9,630 nucleotides of DNA from Methanolinea sp. (GCA_013331225.1 DUGV01000207.1:1-9630), one strand, 5' to 3'. Shown: positions 1 to 5,656, counted from the first letter of the stretch. Translations and numbers: made by a program. The notes: generated from the letters alone by a model not told the origin.

Positions 1-210
1 AAGAGTGCAGCCTCCGGCGAGGAGTTCACGACGAAGCCGGGGGCGTCAGAGGACCAGGACAAAGAAGAGAAGCAGGGGCATGGTGCGAGTGCAGCGGAGT
101 GGAGGAGCACCGGACCAAAGGGAGTAGCGGACAAAGAAGGAGCGAAAGGAGCAAGGTGCCCCGTTGTTGTGTATATCTTTGGTCCCCTCCCTCATGCGAC
201 GAGGTTCTGA
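1..210 (+). CDS. C-terminal end of a low-complexity protein (5' end outside window)
   Basis: Reading frame 1 is open from the window edge to a TGA at 208-210. The first 50 or so codons are rich in Ala, Gly, Glu, Lys and Ser. Two short DNA repeats recur in this frame at spacings that are multiples of three: GAGTGCAGC at 3 and 87 (84 nt apart) and GGACAAAGAAG at 57 and 129 (72 nt apart). They give S-A-A and D-K-E in both copies, which suggests a decayed repeat of about 24-28 residues. The last 20 codons, ending in ATRF, look different from the rest and could be out-of-frame read-through after a decayed end. No domain is recognised. The alternative is that the whole stretch is non-coding purine-rich DNA, since stops are rare here in several frames. 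Confidence 0.35.
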   Translation, partial: KSAASGEEFTTKPGASEDQDKEEKQGHGASAAEWRSTGPKGVADKEGAKGARCPVVVYIFGPLPHATRF

Positions 211-225
211 CCGGAGGGAGGAACC

Positions 226-247
226 GCACGGGCGAAGGAGCCCGTGC
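226..247 (+). other. Perfect 8-bp GC-rich hairpin
   Basis: GCACGGGC (226-233) pairs without mismatch with GCCCGTGC (240-247) around a 6-nt loop GAAGGA. Seven of the eight pairs are G-C. No T-run follows directly, so it is not itself a terminator. It is most likely a stem of the structured RNA proposed here. Confidence 0.6.
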
Positions 248-258
248 CGAAGGAGGAA

Positions 259-279
259 GGGCGGGGTTGGGGAAAGGGG
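259..279 (+). other. G-quadruplex motif
   Basis: Four G-runs (259-261, 263-266, 269-272, 276-279) are separated by loops of 1, 2 and 3 nt (C, TT, AAA). This meets the usual sequence rule for an intramolecular quadruplex with short, stable loops. Further G-runs follow at 288-291, 301-303 and 308-310. The G-rich strand is the presumed RNA-sense strand, so folding could occur in RNA or in non-template DNA. Confidence 0.6.
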
Positions 280-353
280 CGGTCGCAGGGGCGAGAATGT
301 GGGCGGTGGGAAAAAGAAAACGGAATTGAACTCCATGCCCCCTTTCCTCCCCC
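263..353 (+). other. Long-range helix competing with the quadruplex
   Basis: Bases 269-279 can pair with 339-349 (11 bp, one G-U). After a 2-nt TT bulge, 263-266 can pair with 350-353 (4 bp). The 3' arm is a C-rich tract (338-342, 346-347, 349-353). Three of the four quadruplex G-runs lie in the 5' arm, so helix and quadruplex exclude each other. Confidence 0.45.
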
Positions 354-383
354 AAAGGCTCTGGGCATCAAGTTCGATTCTCC

Positions 384-405
384 TGTCTGTTTTTTTTAAA
401 AAAAA
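384..405 (+). terminator. Oligo-T transcription end (T8A8 block)
   Basis: T8 at 390-397 is followed immediately by A8 at 398-405, a 16-bp self-complementary homopolymer block. Archaeal transcription commonly ends at T-rich tracts without needing a hairpin, so T8 is a good end for anything transcribed from the left. The A8 gives the same signal on the opposite strand. Confidence 0.5.
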
Positions 406-613
406 TCAAAGGTAACGCTTTAACGCATTGCGCTGTTCAGGATACTTCCCTGGAGAGTGAAAACCGTTCACGTCCATTCTTCACGACCGTACGAACGGAG
501 TAGATATCCCTTATCCTGTCATCGCAAAGGTGGTAACGTGTGCAGGAATGTGAGAGTGTGAAGTCTGGCGTCCACCCCTCGTTTTTTCCTGTCTGAAGGT
601 AAACCCACTCTGT
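406..613. other. Spacer before the ABC-class ATPase gene
   Basis: I see no gene here. It holds a short direct repeat (TAACGC at 413-418 and 421-426), a T6 run at 582-587, and a weak purine stretch GAAGGT at 595-600, 13 nt before the ATPase start, which is longer than usual for a ribosome binding site. No convincing TATA box stands out; GATATCC near 502-508 is a weak candidate. Confidence 0.4.
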
Positions 614-1987
614 ATGACAGGGCAAGGACCGGATGCCTGTCTCGAAGGAATTCTCGCACTTTCCGGGGACGACCGGTGGAAGATTGACCACTCGCACGCA
701 GTCATCAATGTCACGGCGTACGTCGTCCGGTCATTTGATGGTAATGCCCTCATCTTTGCCATGCCATTGCATGTGCTCCGTCCTCTCCTTTCAGAGGTTC
801 CGCTCGACCTCCGGGGGTCACCCGGTGCGGTTGCCTGCATCATCGAGCAAATCAAGCAGAGGGCACAGTCGGATCCGGCACTGGGGCCGCTTGTGGGACG
901 GGGCACCCGGTTTCCCCACCAGTTTGCCTCAATCACCGAGCCCTACACGGTTGTTGGATCTTCAGCTGCACTGGCATCAGATCTCTGGCATGCAGGGGAC
1001 CGGAACTTTGCAGATGCGAGCGGGGTTCACCTCCTCCTGAACGGGGCAGTCCCCTGTCCGCAACAGTTCACCCAGGCTGATGTCGCATCGGTCATAGAAA
1101 CGGTCGCACGCCTCTGCGACGCGGTCACGGCAATTGCGTGTTTTGTCCCGGTTCGCGAACTGGAAACCGCCTGGATCTCGACACTCGACCAGCAGCTGCT
1201 CAGAGAGATGCTCCCATCTTTGGGACTTGTCTCTTTCATTGGTGATGGAGCACGGCTTGCACGCCACTACACGCGGTATCGGTGCTACTTCCGGACGGCC
1301 GGGCCAAAGACCGGAGTTCACATACCGTTTGCCTGTCCCCTGGAACTGGACCCGTGCGAACTGGAACTCCCCGCTAGCAACCGGACAATCACAGGTCTGG
1401 GGATCCGCAGACGTGAGGTGTTTGCTGTTGCCGGGTCAAACGCACAGGGCAAGACGACGTTTCTTGAGGGTATCCATGCCGGAATGGACGACCATGCGAC
1501 AGGTGACGGCAGGGAACTTGCGGTCACAGTCCCTGGACTCTGCACCGCCGAAGCAATGAACTGCATGCTGACCGGGGCTGACGTGAGCATGTTCTTTTCC
1601 GCACTTCCTCCAGGCATCAGCGGGACGGCACATGCCGCGTCGGGAATGGGCAGCGGGTCGATGAACATGGCGTACCAGGTGCAGAGGGCCATTGGGAGGG
1701 ATTGCCCGCTTCTTGTTATCGACGAGGACCGGGCCGCACCGAACCTGCTGGTCCGAAGCTGCCTTCAGACTCATGAGATCACGCCCCTTTCCGAGATCTT
1801 AGGCCACGACCGTGGAAAGATGGGAGAGACCGCCCTGATATTTGCCGCATGTGCGATGGACGTGCTGGTAGCCCAGGCAGACCGGATCATGCTCCTCGAC
1901 AACCATACCGCGTATGCCGTCGATCGTGAAGTGTTCAGGAAGAGGGTGGCAGAGTCCCTGGAAAAGATAGCAGGAGATCTGCGGTAG
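614..1987 (+). CDS. ABC-class ATPase, PF09818 (MRB1590-like) family
   Basis: A 457-residue soluble protein that resembles the 'predicted ATPase of the ABC class' family. The Walker A loop is GSNAQGKTT at 274-282 with Lys280. The family landmark GDGREL follows shortly after. An ABC-signature-like SGMGSGS lies at 343-349, and Walker B LLVIDEDRA has D370, E371 and D372. An upstream segment, DQQLLREMLPSLGLVSFIGDG, also fits the family. Bacterial members as I recall them are around 550 residues, so this one is compact, mainly at the N terminus. ATG 614 is the first usable start after an in-frame TGA at 551, although its ribosome binding site is poor. The biochemical role of the family is not settled; the eukaryotic member MRB1590 belongs to trypanosome RNA-editing complexes, so nucleic-acid binding is plausible. 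Some members carry a misleading isopentenyl-diphosphate isomerase name. It stands alone, with long spacers on both sides. Confidence 0.85.
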   Translation: MTGQGPDACLEGILALSGDDRWKIDHSHAVINVTAYVVRSFDGNALIFAMPLHVLRPLLSEVPLDLRGSPGAVACIIEQIKQRAQSDPALGPLVGRGTRFPHQFASITEPYTVVGSSAALASDLWHAGDRNFADASGVHLLLNGAVPCPQQFTQADVASVIETVARLCDAVTAIACFVPVRELETAWISTLDQQLLREMLPSLGLVSFIGDGARLARHYTRYRCYFRTAGPKTGVHIPFACPLELDPCELELPASNRTITGLGIRRREVFAVAGSNAQGKTTFLEGIHAGMDDHATGDGRELAVTVPGLCTAEAMNCMLTGADVSMFFSALPPGISGTAHAASGMGSGSMNMAYQVQRAIGRDCPLLVIDEDRAAPNLLVRSCLQTHEITPLSEILGHDRGKMGETALIFAACAMDVLVAQADRIMLLDNHTAYAVDREVFRKRVAESLEKIAGDLR

Positions 1988-1991
1988 TGGG

Positions 1992-1997
1992 TTTTTT
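1992..1997 (+). terminator. Oligo-T end after the ATPase gene
   Basis: A T6 run begins 5 nt after the TAG stop at 1985-1987 and fits an archaeal oligo-T termination site. Confidence 0.4.
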
Positions 1998-2065
1998 CAG
2001 GGGAGAAAAGATTATGGATTCTTCTCTGCGGATGGTCCTGTTGAATCCCTGGAATAAAAGCAGCC

Positions 2066-2099
2066 ATACACATTTTTCTTGTGTATCTCCAGGTTTTTT
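2066..2099 (+). terminator. Hairpin plus T-run, second transcription end
   Basis: ATACACA (2066-2072) and TGTGTAT (2080-2086) form a perfect 7-bp stem with a T-rich 7-nt loop. A T6 run follows at 2094-2099, then G and T4. The layout resembles an intrinsic terminator, about 80 nt past the ATPase stop. It may back up the T6 at 1992. Confidence 0.45.
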
Positions 2100-2157
2100 G
2101 TTTTCCCGCGATAGTCCGGGCAGCATAATTCCTGCACACTGGGATTGACATTCTGCG

Positions 2158-2170
2158 ATACCAGTGGTAT
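2158..2170. promoter_or_regulatory. 13-bp dyad, possible operator
   Basis: ATACCA-G-TGGTAT is a perfect 6+1+6 inverted repeat in the spacer about 200 nt before the antiporter gene. It is too short-looped for an RNA hairpin, so a protein binding site is the likelier meaning. No second copy was found in this spacer. Confidence 0.25.
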
Positions 2171-2240
2171 TCTCATACGGAAAAGTCAGTATTCCTGAGA
2201 AATTTCATTCCCGCCGGAGGGTAGGCTGAAAAGGGTCAAG

Positions 2241-2256
2241 GGTGATCACCTTTTTT
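2241..2256 (+). other. GGTGATCACC palindrome followed by T6
   Basis: A perfect 10-bp palindrome (2241-2250) is followed at once by T6 (2251-2256). With one G-T pair, the symmetry extends three bases further on each side. It cannot form a normal loop as an RNA hairpin, so it is either an operator or simply a T-tract pause or termination point between the ATPase and antiporter genes. Confidence 0.3.
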
Positions 2257-2311
2257 GTATTCTTCCGCTGAATGATGCATCATCCAGGCATGGGGACATG
2301 ACACGCAGGCC

Positions 2312-2360
2312 AAAATATCCCATGGATGCGTGAACCTACGCCTTATTTCCGGAGAAGGAG
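2312..2360 (+). promoter_or_regulatory. Promoter and ribosome binding site of the antiporter gene
   Basis: The A/T-rich AAAATATCC at 2312-2320 is placed like a TATA box. A start about 25 nt later (near 2341) would leave a short leader. That leader holds GGAGAAGGAG (2351-2360), whose first GGAG lies 8 nt before ATG 2363. This purine-rich site decides the start in favour of 2363 over the in-frame GTG at 2330. Confidence 0.5.
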
Positions 2361-2362
2361 AG

Positions 2363-3877
2363 ATGGAGCCGTCCGTTGAATACATACTCCTCGTCATCGC
2401 TGTGCTGATCCTTGTCAGCATCCTCGCCAACAAGGTATCTGGAAGGCTCGGTGTGCCTGCCCTCCTGATCTTCCTCGTCGTGGGGATGCTCGCGGGATCG
2501 GAGGGGCCGGGAGGGATCTATTTTGACAACCCCTGGATCGCCCAGGCAATCGGGGTGATAGCACTCGCGTATATCCTCTTTTCGGGAGGCCTCGATACCC
2601 GCTGGTCGGAAGCCAGGCCTGTGCTCCCCCAGGCAGTCGTGCTCTCGACCGCGGGCGTCCTCCTCACCGCGCTTCTCATGGCCGCCATCGCGGTGGTGGT
2701 GTTCAAAGTCACCCTGCTCGAAGGGTTCCTCCTGGGGGCGGTCGTCTCCTCCACCGATGCTGCCGCGGTCTTCTCGATACTCAGGACAAAGAGGGCAGGG
2801 CTGAAGGGAATCCTTCGGCCGCTCCTCGAACTCGAGTCCGCGAGCAATGACCCGATGGCGGTCTTTCTCACCATCGGGGCCATCACGCTCATCCTGAACC
2901 CAGGGATGCCGGTACTCGCCATGGTCCCGCTCTTCATCCAGCAGATGGCAGTCGGCGGGCTCATCGGGTACGGGATGGGGAGGGTCGTGGTCTACCTGAT
3001 CAACCGGCTCAAGCTCGAGTTCGAGGGATTATACCCCGTGCTCACCCTTTCGCTCGTCATGATGACATTCGGCCTGACGGCGTCGCTTGGGGGAAGCGGG
3101 TTCCTCGCGGTCTACATCGCAGGGCTCGTGCTTGGGAACAGCTCGTTCATCCACAAGAACAGTCTGATGCGGTTCCACGAGGGTATCGCCTGGCTGATGC
3201 AGATCGCGATGTTCCTCACCCTCGGTCTGCTCGTATTCCCCTCGCACCTCATTGCAGTTGCAGGGGCCGGGATCCTCTTCTCGTTCTTCCTCATATTCAT
3301 TGCGAGGCCTCTCTCTGTCTTCCTCGTGCTCAGCCCGTGGAAAATAGCCCTCCGCGACAAGGTGATGGTCTCCTGGGTGGGTCTCCGGGGGGCCGCCCCC
3401 ATTGTCCTTGCCACGTTCCCCCTCCTCGCGGGGATTCCCCAGGCCGGGACGATATTCAACCTGGTCTTCTTCATCGTGATCACGTCGGCGCTACTTCACG
3501 GAAAGTCTATCCCGTTCATCGCACGCCGGCTGGGGGTATCCTCCCCCCTGCAGGATTCCCCGAAACTCGCAATGAGCCTTGGGGCAGGGTGCGATTCCGG
3601 GAACGACCTCGTCGAGATCGTGGTGTCACCGGGTGCAGTGGTTGCAGGAAAGCAGATCGTCGAGATCGGGCTGCCCCCTGAGACCCTCATCATCATGATG
3701 GAGAAAAGCGGAAGGCGGTTTGTGCCCTGCGGGAGCACCATCATAGAGGCGGGGGACACCCTCCTCATTCTTACCAGCCCTGAACTTGGGGGCAGGGTCC
3801 GTTCCCTGTTCTCGGCCGCGCACCCCGGGACCGGGGTCACGGCCAGGGAAACGGATGAAGAGAAAGATACGACATGA
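2363..3877 (+). CDS. Monovalent cation/proton antiporter (CPA type, NhaP2/CvrA-like) with C-terminal TrkA-C domain
   Basis: A 504-residue integral membrane protein that would exchange cytoplasmic K+ or Na+ for protons. The first 390 or so residues are a series of about 12 hydrophobic segments. Family marks are the T-D pair in SSTDAAAVF (D132), the ESASNDP motif (N162, D163) and the conserved Arg in GLRGAAP (near R342). The N-D pair is typical of the electroneutral CPA1 branch. After a linker of about 20 residues, residues 413-472 form a TrkA-C (RCK-C) domain with the usual V-x-G-K-x-I-x-E-I-G-L-P pattern. The tail is short and charged. The architecture matches bacterial NhaP2/CvrA potassium/proton antiporters, which are usually somewhat longer (around 560-580). 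Ion choice cannot be read from sequence. RCK-C domains can bind small ligands, including c-di-AMP in some transporters, so ligand gating is plausible but inferred. Confidence 0.9.
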   Translation: MEPSVEYILLVIAVLILVSILANKVSGRLGVPALLIFLVVGMLAGSEGPGGIYFDNPWIAQAIGVIALAYILFSGGLDTRWSEARPVLPQAVVLSTAGVLLTALLMAAIAVVVFKVTLLEGFLLGAVVSSTDAAAVFSILRTKRAGLKGILRPLLELESASNDPMAVFLTIGAITLILNPGMPVLAMVPLFIQQMAVGGLIGYGMGRVVVYLINRLKLEFEGLYPVLTLSLVMMTFGLTASLGGSGFLAVYIAGLVLGNSSFIHKNSLMRFHEGIAWLMQIAMFLTLGLLVFPSHLIAVAGAGILFSFFLIFIARPLSVFLVLSPWKIALRDKVMVSWVGLRGAAPIVLATFPLLAGIPQAGTIFNLVFFIVITSALLHGKSIPFIARRLGVSSPLQDSPKLAMSLGAGCDSGNDLVEIVVSPGAVVAGKQIVEIGLPPETLIIMMEKSGRRFVPCGSTIIEAGDTLLILTSPELGGRVRSLFSAAHPGTGVTARETDEEKDTT

Positions 3878-4174
3878 GTCGTTCGCACGGACGTCGATTT
3901 CGGGGGAACACTGGGCACTCACTCTTCCCTTTCACAAAGACAGCAGGGAACTCAGGGGTTGCATGCACGTCAGGCCCTGCCGAGGCCGGGAGGTTCTTCC
4001 AGGTTATTCGGGCTCGCCAAGATCCCTTGCTCTTCTGGACCGGCAGACTGGTTCGTCTCCTTTGGGACACCGATCGTGATCCGGTCACCCTCACCCGCAT
4101 CTTTTCATATATCGATAGAGAGGATGCACTGATATCAAAAAACCTGGAGAAACAACAGCTCACAATATGGGTTC
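3878..4174. other. Spacer between antiporter and response regulator
   Basis: No gene is supported here. A plus-strand frame starts at the ATGA overlapping the antiporter stop (ATG 3874) and runs to 4221, but its product is low in family-like features and its end overlaps the opposite-strand regulator gene. A TATA-like CATATATCG lies near 4107-4115 without an obvious gene to serve. The A6 at 4137-4142 is the regulator's T-run on the minus strand. Confidence 0.4.
4137..4142 (-). terminator. Oligo-T end after the response regulator
   Basis: On the minus strand this is a T6 run about 33 nt beyond the regulator stop (TAG at 4175-4177). It suits an archaeal transcription end for that gene. Confidence 0.45.
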
Positions 4175-4540
4175 CTATCGCAGGGCCAGTTCAATTCCGA
4201 CCCGAAGGTCATCATCACTGAAGGGCTTCAGGATGAACCCGTTAGGATTTGCCTTCTTTGCCCTGTCGATGATCTCTCCTTGTGAATATCCGGTCACAAA
4301 TACAATCGGTAAATCATGGGTTCTGCGGATTTCATGGGCAACCGAGATGCCGTCACAATTCCCGGGAAGCCCGATATCAAGGAGTACGAGGTCCGGAGAC
4401 ATGCTCTGGATGAGAGATATTGCTTCCTTTCCTTCTGCTGCCCGCCCGCATACATCGTACCCGAGTTTCTTCACCCGCCACTCCACCAGTCTGGCGATGA
4501 CGTCATCATCTTCAACAATGAATATGCGACTTTTTGACAT
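4175..4540 (-). CDS. Single-domain response regulator (CheY-like receiver)
   Basis: A 121-residue protein made only of a receiver domain, which takes a phosphoryl group from a histidine kinase. The acidic residues are E10, D11 and D12, the acceptor is D55 in LVLLDIGLPG, the switch threonine is T83 in FVTGYS, and the conserved lysine is K105 in ILKPF, so all active-site residues are present. There is no output domain, so it must act by protein contact or pass phosphate on. The KPF plus short C-terminal helix resembles the receivers attached to or paired with methanogen sensor kinases. The start ATG at 4538-4540 has GGGAGA about 14 nt upstream, further than ideal, so the transcript may be nearly leaderless. 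No kinase gene is adjacent; the nearest in the window is at 8933-9630. Confidence 0.92.
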   Translation of the reverse strand: MSKSRIFIVEDDDVIARLVEWRVKKLGYDVCGRAAEGKEAISLIQSMSPDLVLLDIGLPGNCDGISVAHEIRRTHDLPIVFVTGYSQGEIIDRAKKANPNGFILKPFSDDDLRVGIELALR

Positions 4541-4561
4541 TGGGCCGATTTATCTCTCCCT

Positions 4562-4597
4562 TTTAATAAAAACTGCTTCAATTACGCTTATAAAAAT
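4562..4597 (-). promoter_or_regulatory. TATA candidates for the response regulator
   Basis: On the minus strand, TTTTTATTAAAA (4562-4573) lies about 28 nt before the start codon and would give an almost leaderless transcript. TTTTTATAAG (4587-4596) lies further up and would include the GGGAGA stretch in the leader. The second overlaps the TATA box used in the opposite direction. Confidence 0.4.
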
Positions 4598-4598
4598 T
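4588..4598 (+). promoter_or_regulatory. Strong TATA box reading toward the AIM24 gene
   Basis: TTATAAAAATT is the best TATA match in the window. Transcription would begin about 25-28 nt later, near 4617-4620, inside the tandem dyads. The transcript would have a leader of about 225 nt before the AIM24 start, unless the small gene at 4624 is its first product. Confidence 0.55.
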
Positions 4599-4611
4599 TG
4601 CCATGCACTCG

Positions 4612-4647
4612 TTCATCGGAGCAATGAATATTCATCGGTGCGATGAA
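4612..4647. promoter_or_regulatory. Two tandem 17-bp dyads, probable repressor operator
   Basis: Copy one (4612-4628) is TTCATCG-GAG-CAATGAA with 6 of 7 arm bases matching; copy two (4631-4647) is TTCATCG-GTG-CGATGAA with a perfect 7-bp arm match. They are 2 bp apart and 19 bp centre to centre, close to two helical turns. The copies differ from each other at only two positions. Lying over the predicted transcription start, 14 nt past the TATA box, they fit a repressor site. The regulator is unknown: the motif does not match NrpR (GGAA-N6-TTCC) or the published MsvR box. Confidence 0.6.
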
Positions 4648-4743
4648 CGAACCATTAAAATTATCGCCGATTGCGATAGCCCGGCAATCTCCATCTCTCA
4701 GGAATTTCGCAGCATATCAGAGTTTACTGTCTCAATACAATAG
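4624..4743 (+). CDS. Possible small protein, 39 residues
   Basis: ATG at 4624 opens a frame of 39 codons to TAG at 4741-4743, beginning MNIHRCDERTIKIIADCD. It would start about 5 nt after the transcription start predicted from the TATA box at 4588, so it would be nearly leaderless. Third codon positions are moderately G/C in the middle part. An in-frame ATG at 4603 lies too close to the TATA box to be used. The start codon lies inside the first dyad, so a bound regulator would control it directly. No family is recognised. The alternative is that this is untranslated leader of the AIM24 transcript. Confidence 0.25.
   Translation: MNIHRCDERTIKIIADCDSPAISISQEFRSISEFTVSIQ
4669..4689 (+). other. 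Inverted repeat in the AIM24 leader
   Basis: GATTGC (4669-4674) and GCAATC (4684-4689) form a 6-bp perfect inverted repeat with a 9-nt spacer. It could fold in a long leader RNA. It is short enough to arise by chance. Confidence 0.25.
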
Positions 4744-4759
4744 AGGTGCAGCGGCCAGA

Positions 4760-4792
4760 AATACTGAATACATAACAGTATTCGTATATTGC
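4760..4792 (+). promoter_or_regulatory. Inverted repeat and second TATA candidate before AIM24
   Basis: AATACTG (4760-4766) and CAGTATT (4776-4782) form a 7-bp inverted repeat; GAATAC (4766-4771) and GTATTC (4778-4783) form an alternative 6-bp one. Right after it, CGTATATTG (4783-4791) could be a TATA box starting a transcript near 4813-4818, giving the AIM24 gene a short 30-nt leader. The repeat would then be an operator at its upstream edge. Confidence 0.35.
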
Positions 4793-4820
4793 CGGAATAG
4801 TCCAGGTGAGGAAAGCCCTT

Positions 4821-4837
4821 TCTCTGAGAAACAGAGA
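4821..4837 (+). other. Hairpin just before the AIM24 start codon
   Basis: TCTCTG (4821-4826) pairs perfectly with CAGAGA (4832-4837) around AGAAA. The stem ends 9 nt before ATG 4847 and takes up most of the purine-rich bases that could serve as a ribosome binding site, so it might limit translation. Confidence 0.3.
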
Positions 4838-4846
4838 TTGTATAGC

Positions 4847-5542
4847 ATGAAGTACGAGATCAAGTACAAACCCTCTTATTCGCTTCTTGTGGTCACCCTG
4901 GCCCCAGGCGAGAGCATCGCAGCAGAGTCGGGGTCGATGACCTACATGCAGCCCACGATCGAGGTGAAGACCCAGAAAAGGGAGAAGAGTTTCTGGGGCT
5001 CACTGGGCCTTGCACTCGTGGGCGGGCAGAGCTTCTTCATCAACGAGTTCACCGCCACGACAGGAACCGGCGAGGCAGGGTTCAGCGCCGCCCCTCTCGG
5101 TGACATCGACACCATTGCGGTCAGCCAGGGGAAAGGATTCATCCTGCAGAAATCGGCATACATCGCGTCCCAGGGGACCGTGAACCTTGACGTCAAGTGG
5201 GAAGGGTTCACGAAAGGGCTCTTCGGGCAGGGCCTCTTCATGATCCGGGCGACGGGCGAGGGGACCATCTTCATCAACACGTTCGGGGCAATTGACCGTC
5301 ATACATTAAAGGACGGGGAAAAACTTGTCGTGGACAATTTCCACCTGGTGGCATTCAGCGACACCTGCCAGTATAAAGTGACGAAGTTCGGCGGGCTGAA
5401 GGAGACGATACTGGGCGGAGAAGGGCTTGTCACCGAAATCCAGGGGCCCGGCGAGGTCTTCATCCAGACCAAGAACATCAGGGAACTTGCCGACTGGATT
5501 TGGACAATCATCGAGCCGAGAGTGCAGGCCAAGGCAAGGTGA
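4847..5542 (+). CDS. AIM24 / TIGR00266 family protein
   Basis: A 231-residue, Gly- and beta-rich protein starting MKYEIKYKPSYSLLVV. It carries the family pattern throughout: the A-x-x-GS-M-x-Y-M segment near residues 26-33, a GQSFFINEFTA segment near 62-72, GTIFINTFGAI near 140-150, and G-x-G-x-V-x-x-Q-T-K-N near the C terminus. Length is normal for prokaryotic members. The family is widespread in bacteria and archaea; the yeast member AIM24 sits in the mitochondrial inner membrane and affects organisation there. The prokaryotic role is not known. There are no clear transmembrane segments. ATG 4847 is chosen because homology begins there; the frame is open back to an ATG at 4643, but those 68 codons look non-coding and contain dyads. 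The next gene, TspO, is on the same strand 144 bp downstream, apparently with its own promoter. Confidence 0.88.
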   Translation: MKYEIKYKPSYSLLVVTLAPGESIAAESGSMTYMQPTIEVKTQKREKSFWGSLGLALVGGQSFFINEFTATTGTGEAGFSAAPLGDIDTIAVSQGKGFILQKSAYIASQGTVNLDVKWEGFTKGLFGQGLFMIRATGEGTIFINTFGAIDRHTLKDGEKLVVDNFHLVAFSDTCQYKVTKFGGLKETILGGEGLVTEIQGPGEVFIQTKNIRELADWIWTIIEPRVQAKAR

Positions 5543-5656
5543 AACACTCCCCACCTTGGCCGGGTCGGATCCCGATCAACCGTTCCCGGGGAAAGTAAAT
5601 CCCTCCTGAAGAAGGAACCCGTTTCAGTGGTGCCCGAATCCTTCTGCGAGGGGGAC

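Larger units (their letters stand above)
171..397 (+). ncRNA. Candidate structured RNA or structured 3' UTR
   Basis: No reading frame in 211-400 looks like a protein. A TATA-like GTATATC at 171-177 could start a transcript near 200, and a T8 run at 390-397 could end it, giving an RNA of about 200 nt. Inside are a perfect hairpin (226-247) and a 15-bp long-range helix (263-279 with 339-353). It matches none of the archaeal RNAs I can recall: it lacks the SRP helix 8 motifs and the RNase P conserved regions. It may equally be the 3' UTR of the gene ending at 210. Confidence 0.25.

Noticed and set aside
26..355. Long minus-strand frames opposite the purine-rich left region
   Set aside because: They are Pro/Ser/Leu-rich products of pyrimidine-rich DNA where stops are scarce; no domain or binding site supports them.
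366..389. T-arm-like AGTTCGATTC, suggesting a tRNA 3' end
   Set aside because: The flanking bases do not form the 5-bp T-stem, and no D-arm, anticodon arm or acceptor stem can be found upstream.
200..397. RNase P RNA or SRP RNA
   Set aside because: The conserved RNase P segments and the SRP helix 8 motif are missing, despite the general look of a structured RNA.
2014..2148. 44-codon frame with GGGGAG 8 nt before its ATG
   Set aside because: The binding site is good, but the frame lies just past a T6 end, crosses a hairpin-plus-T-run terminator and its codon use is unlike the neighbours. Probably chance.
2241..2252. Similarity of TGATCACCT to the 3' end of 16S rRNA
   Set aside because: The match is only about nine bases and follows from the palindrome; there is no further rRNA sequence around it.
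2330..2362. Earlier GTG start for the antiporter at 2330
   Set aside because: The purine-rich GGAGAAGGAG lies just before ATG 2363 at a proper spacing, and nothing similar precedes 2330.
3874..4221. 115-codon plus-strand frame starting at the ATGA overlap with the antiporter stop
   Set aside because: The overlap is attractive for coupling, but the product has no recognisable segment, no preceding binding site of its own, and runs 47 bases into the opposite-strand response regulator gene.
4643..4846. Upstream extension of the AIM24 protein by 68 codons to ATG 4643
   Set aside because: Family similarity begins at Met 4847; the extra part is A/T-rich, crosses several inverted repeats, and its ATG lies in an operator-like dyad.
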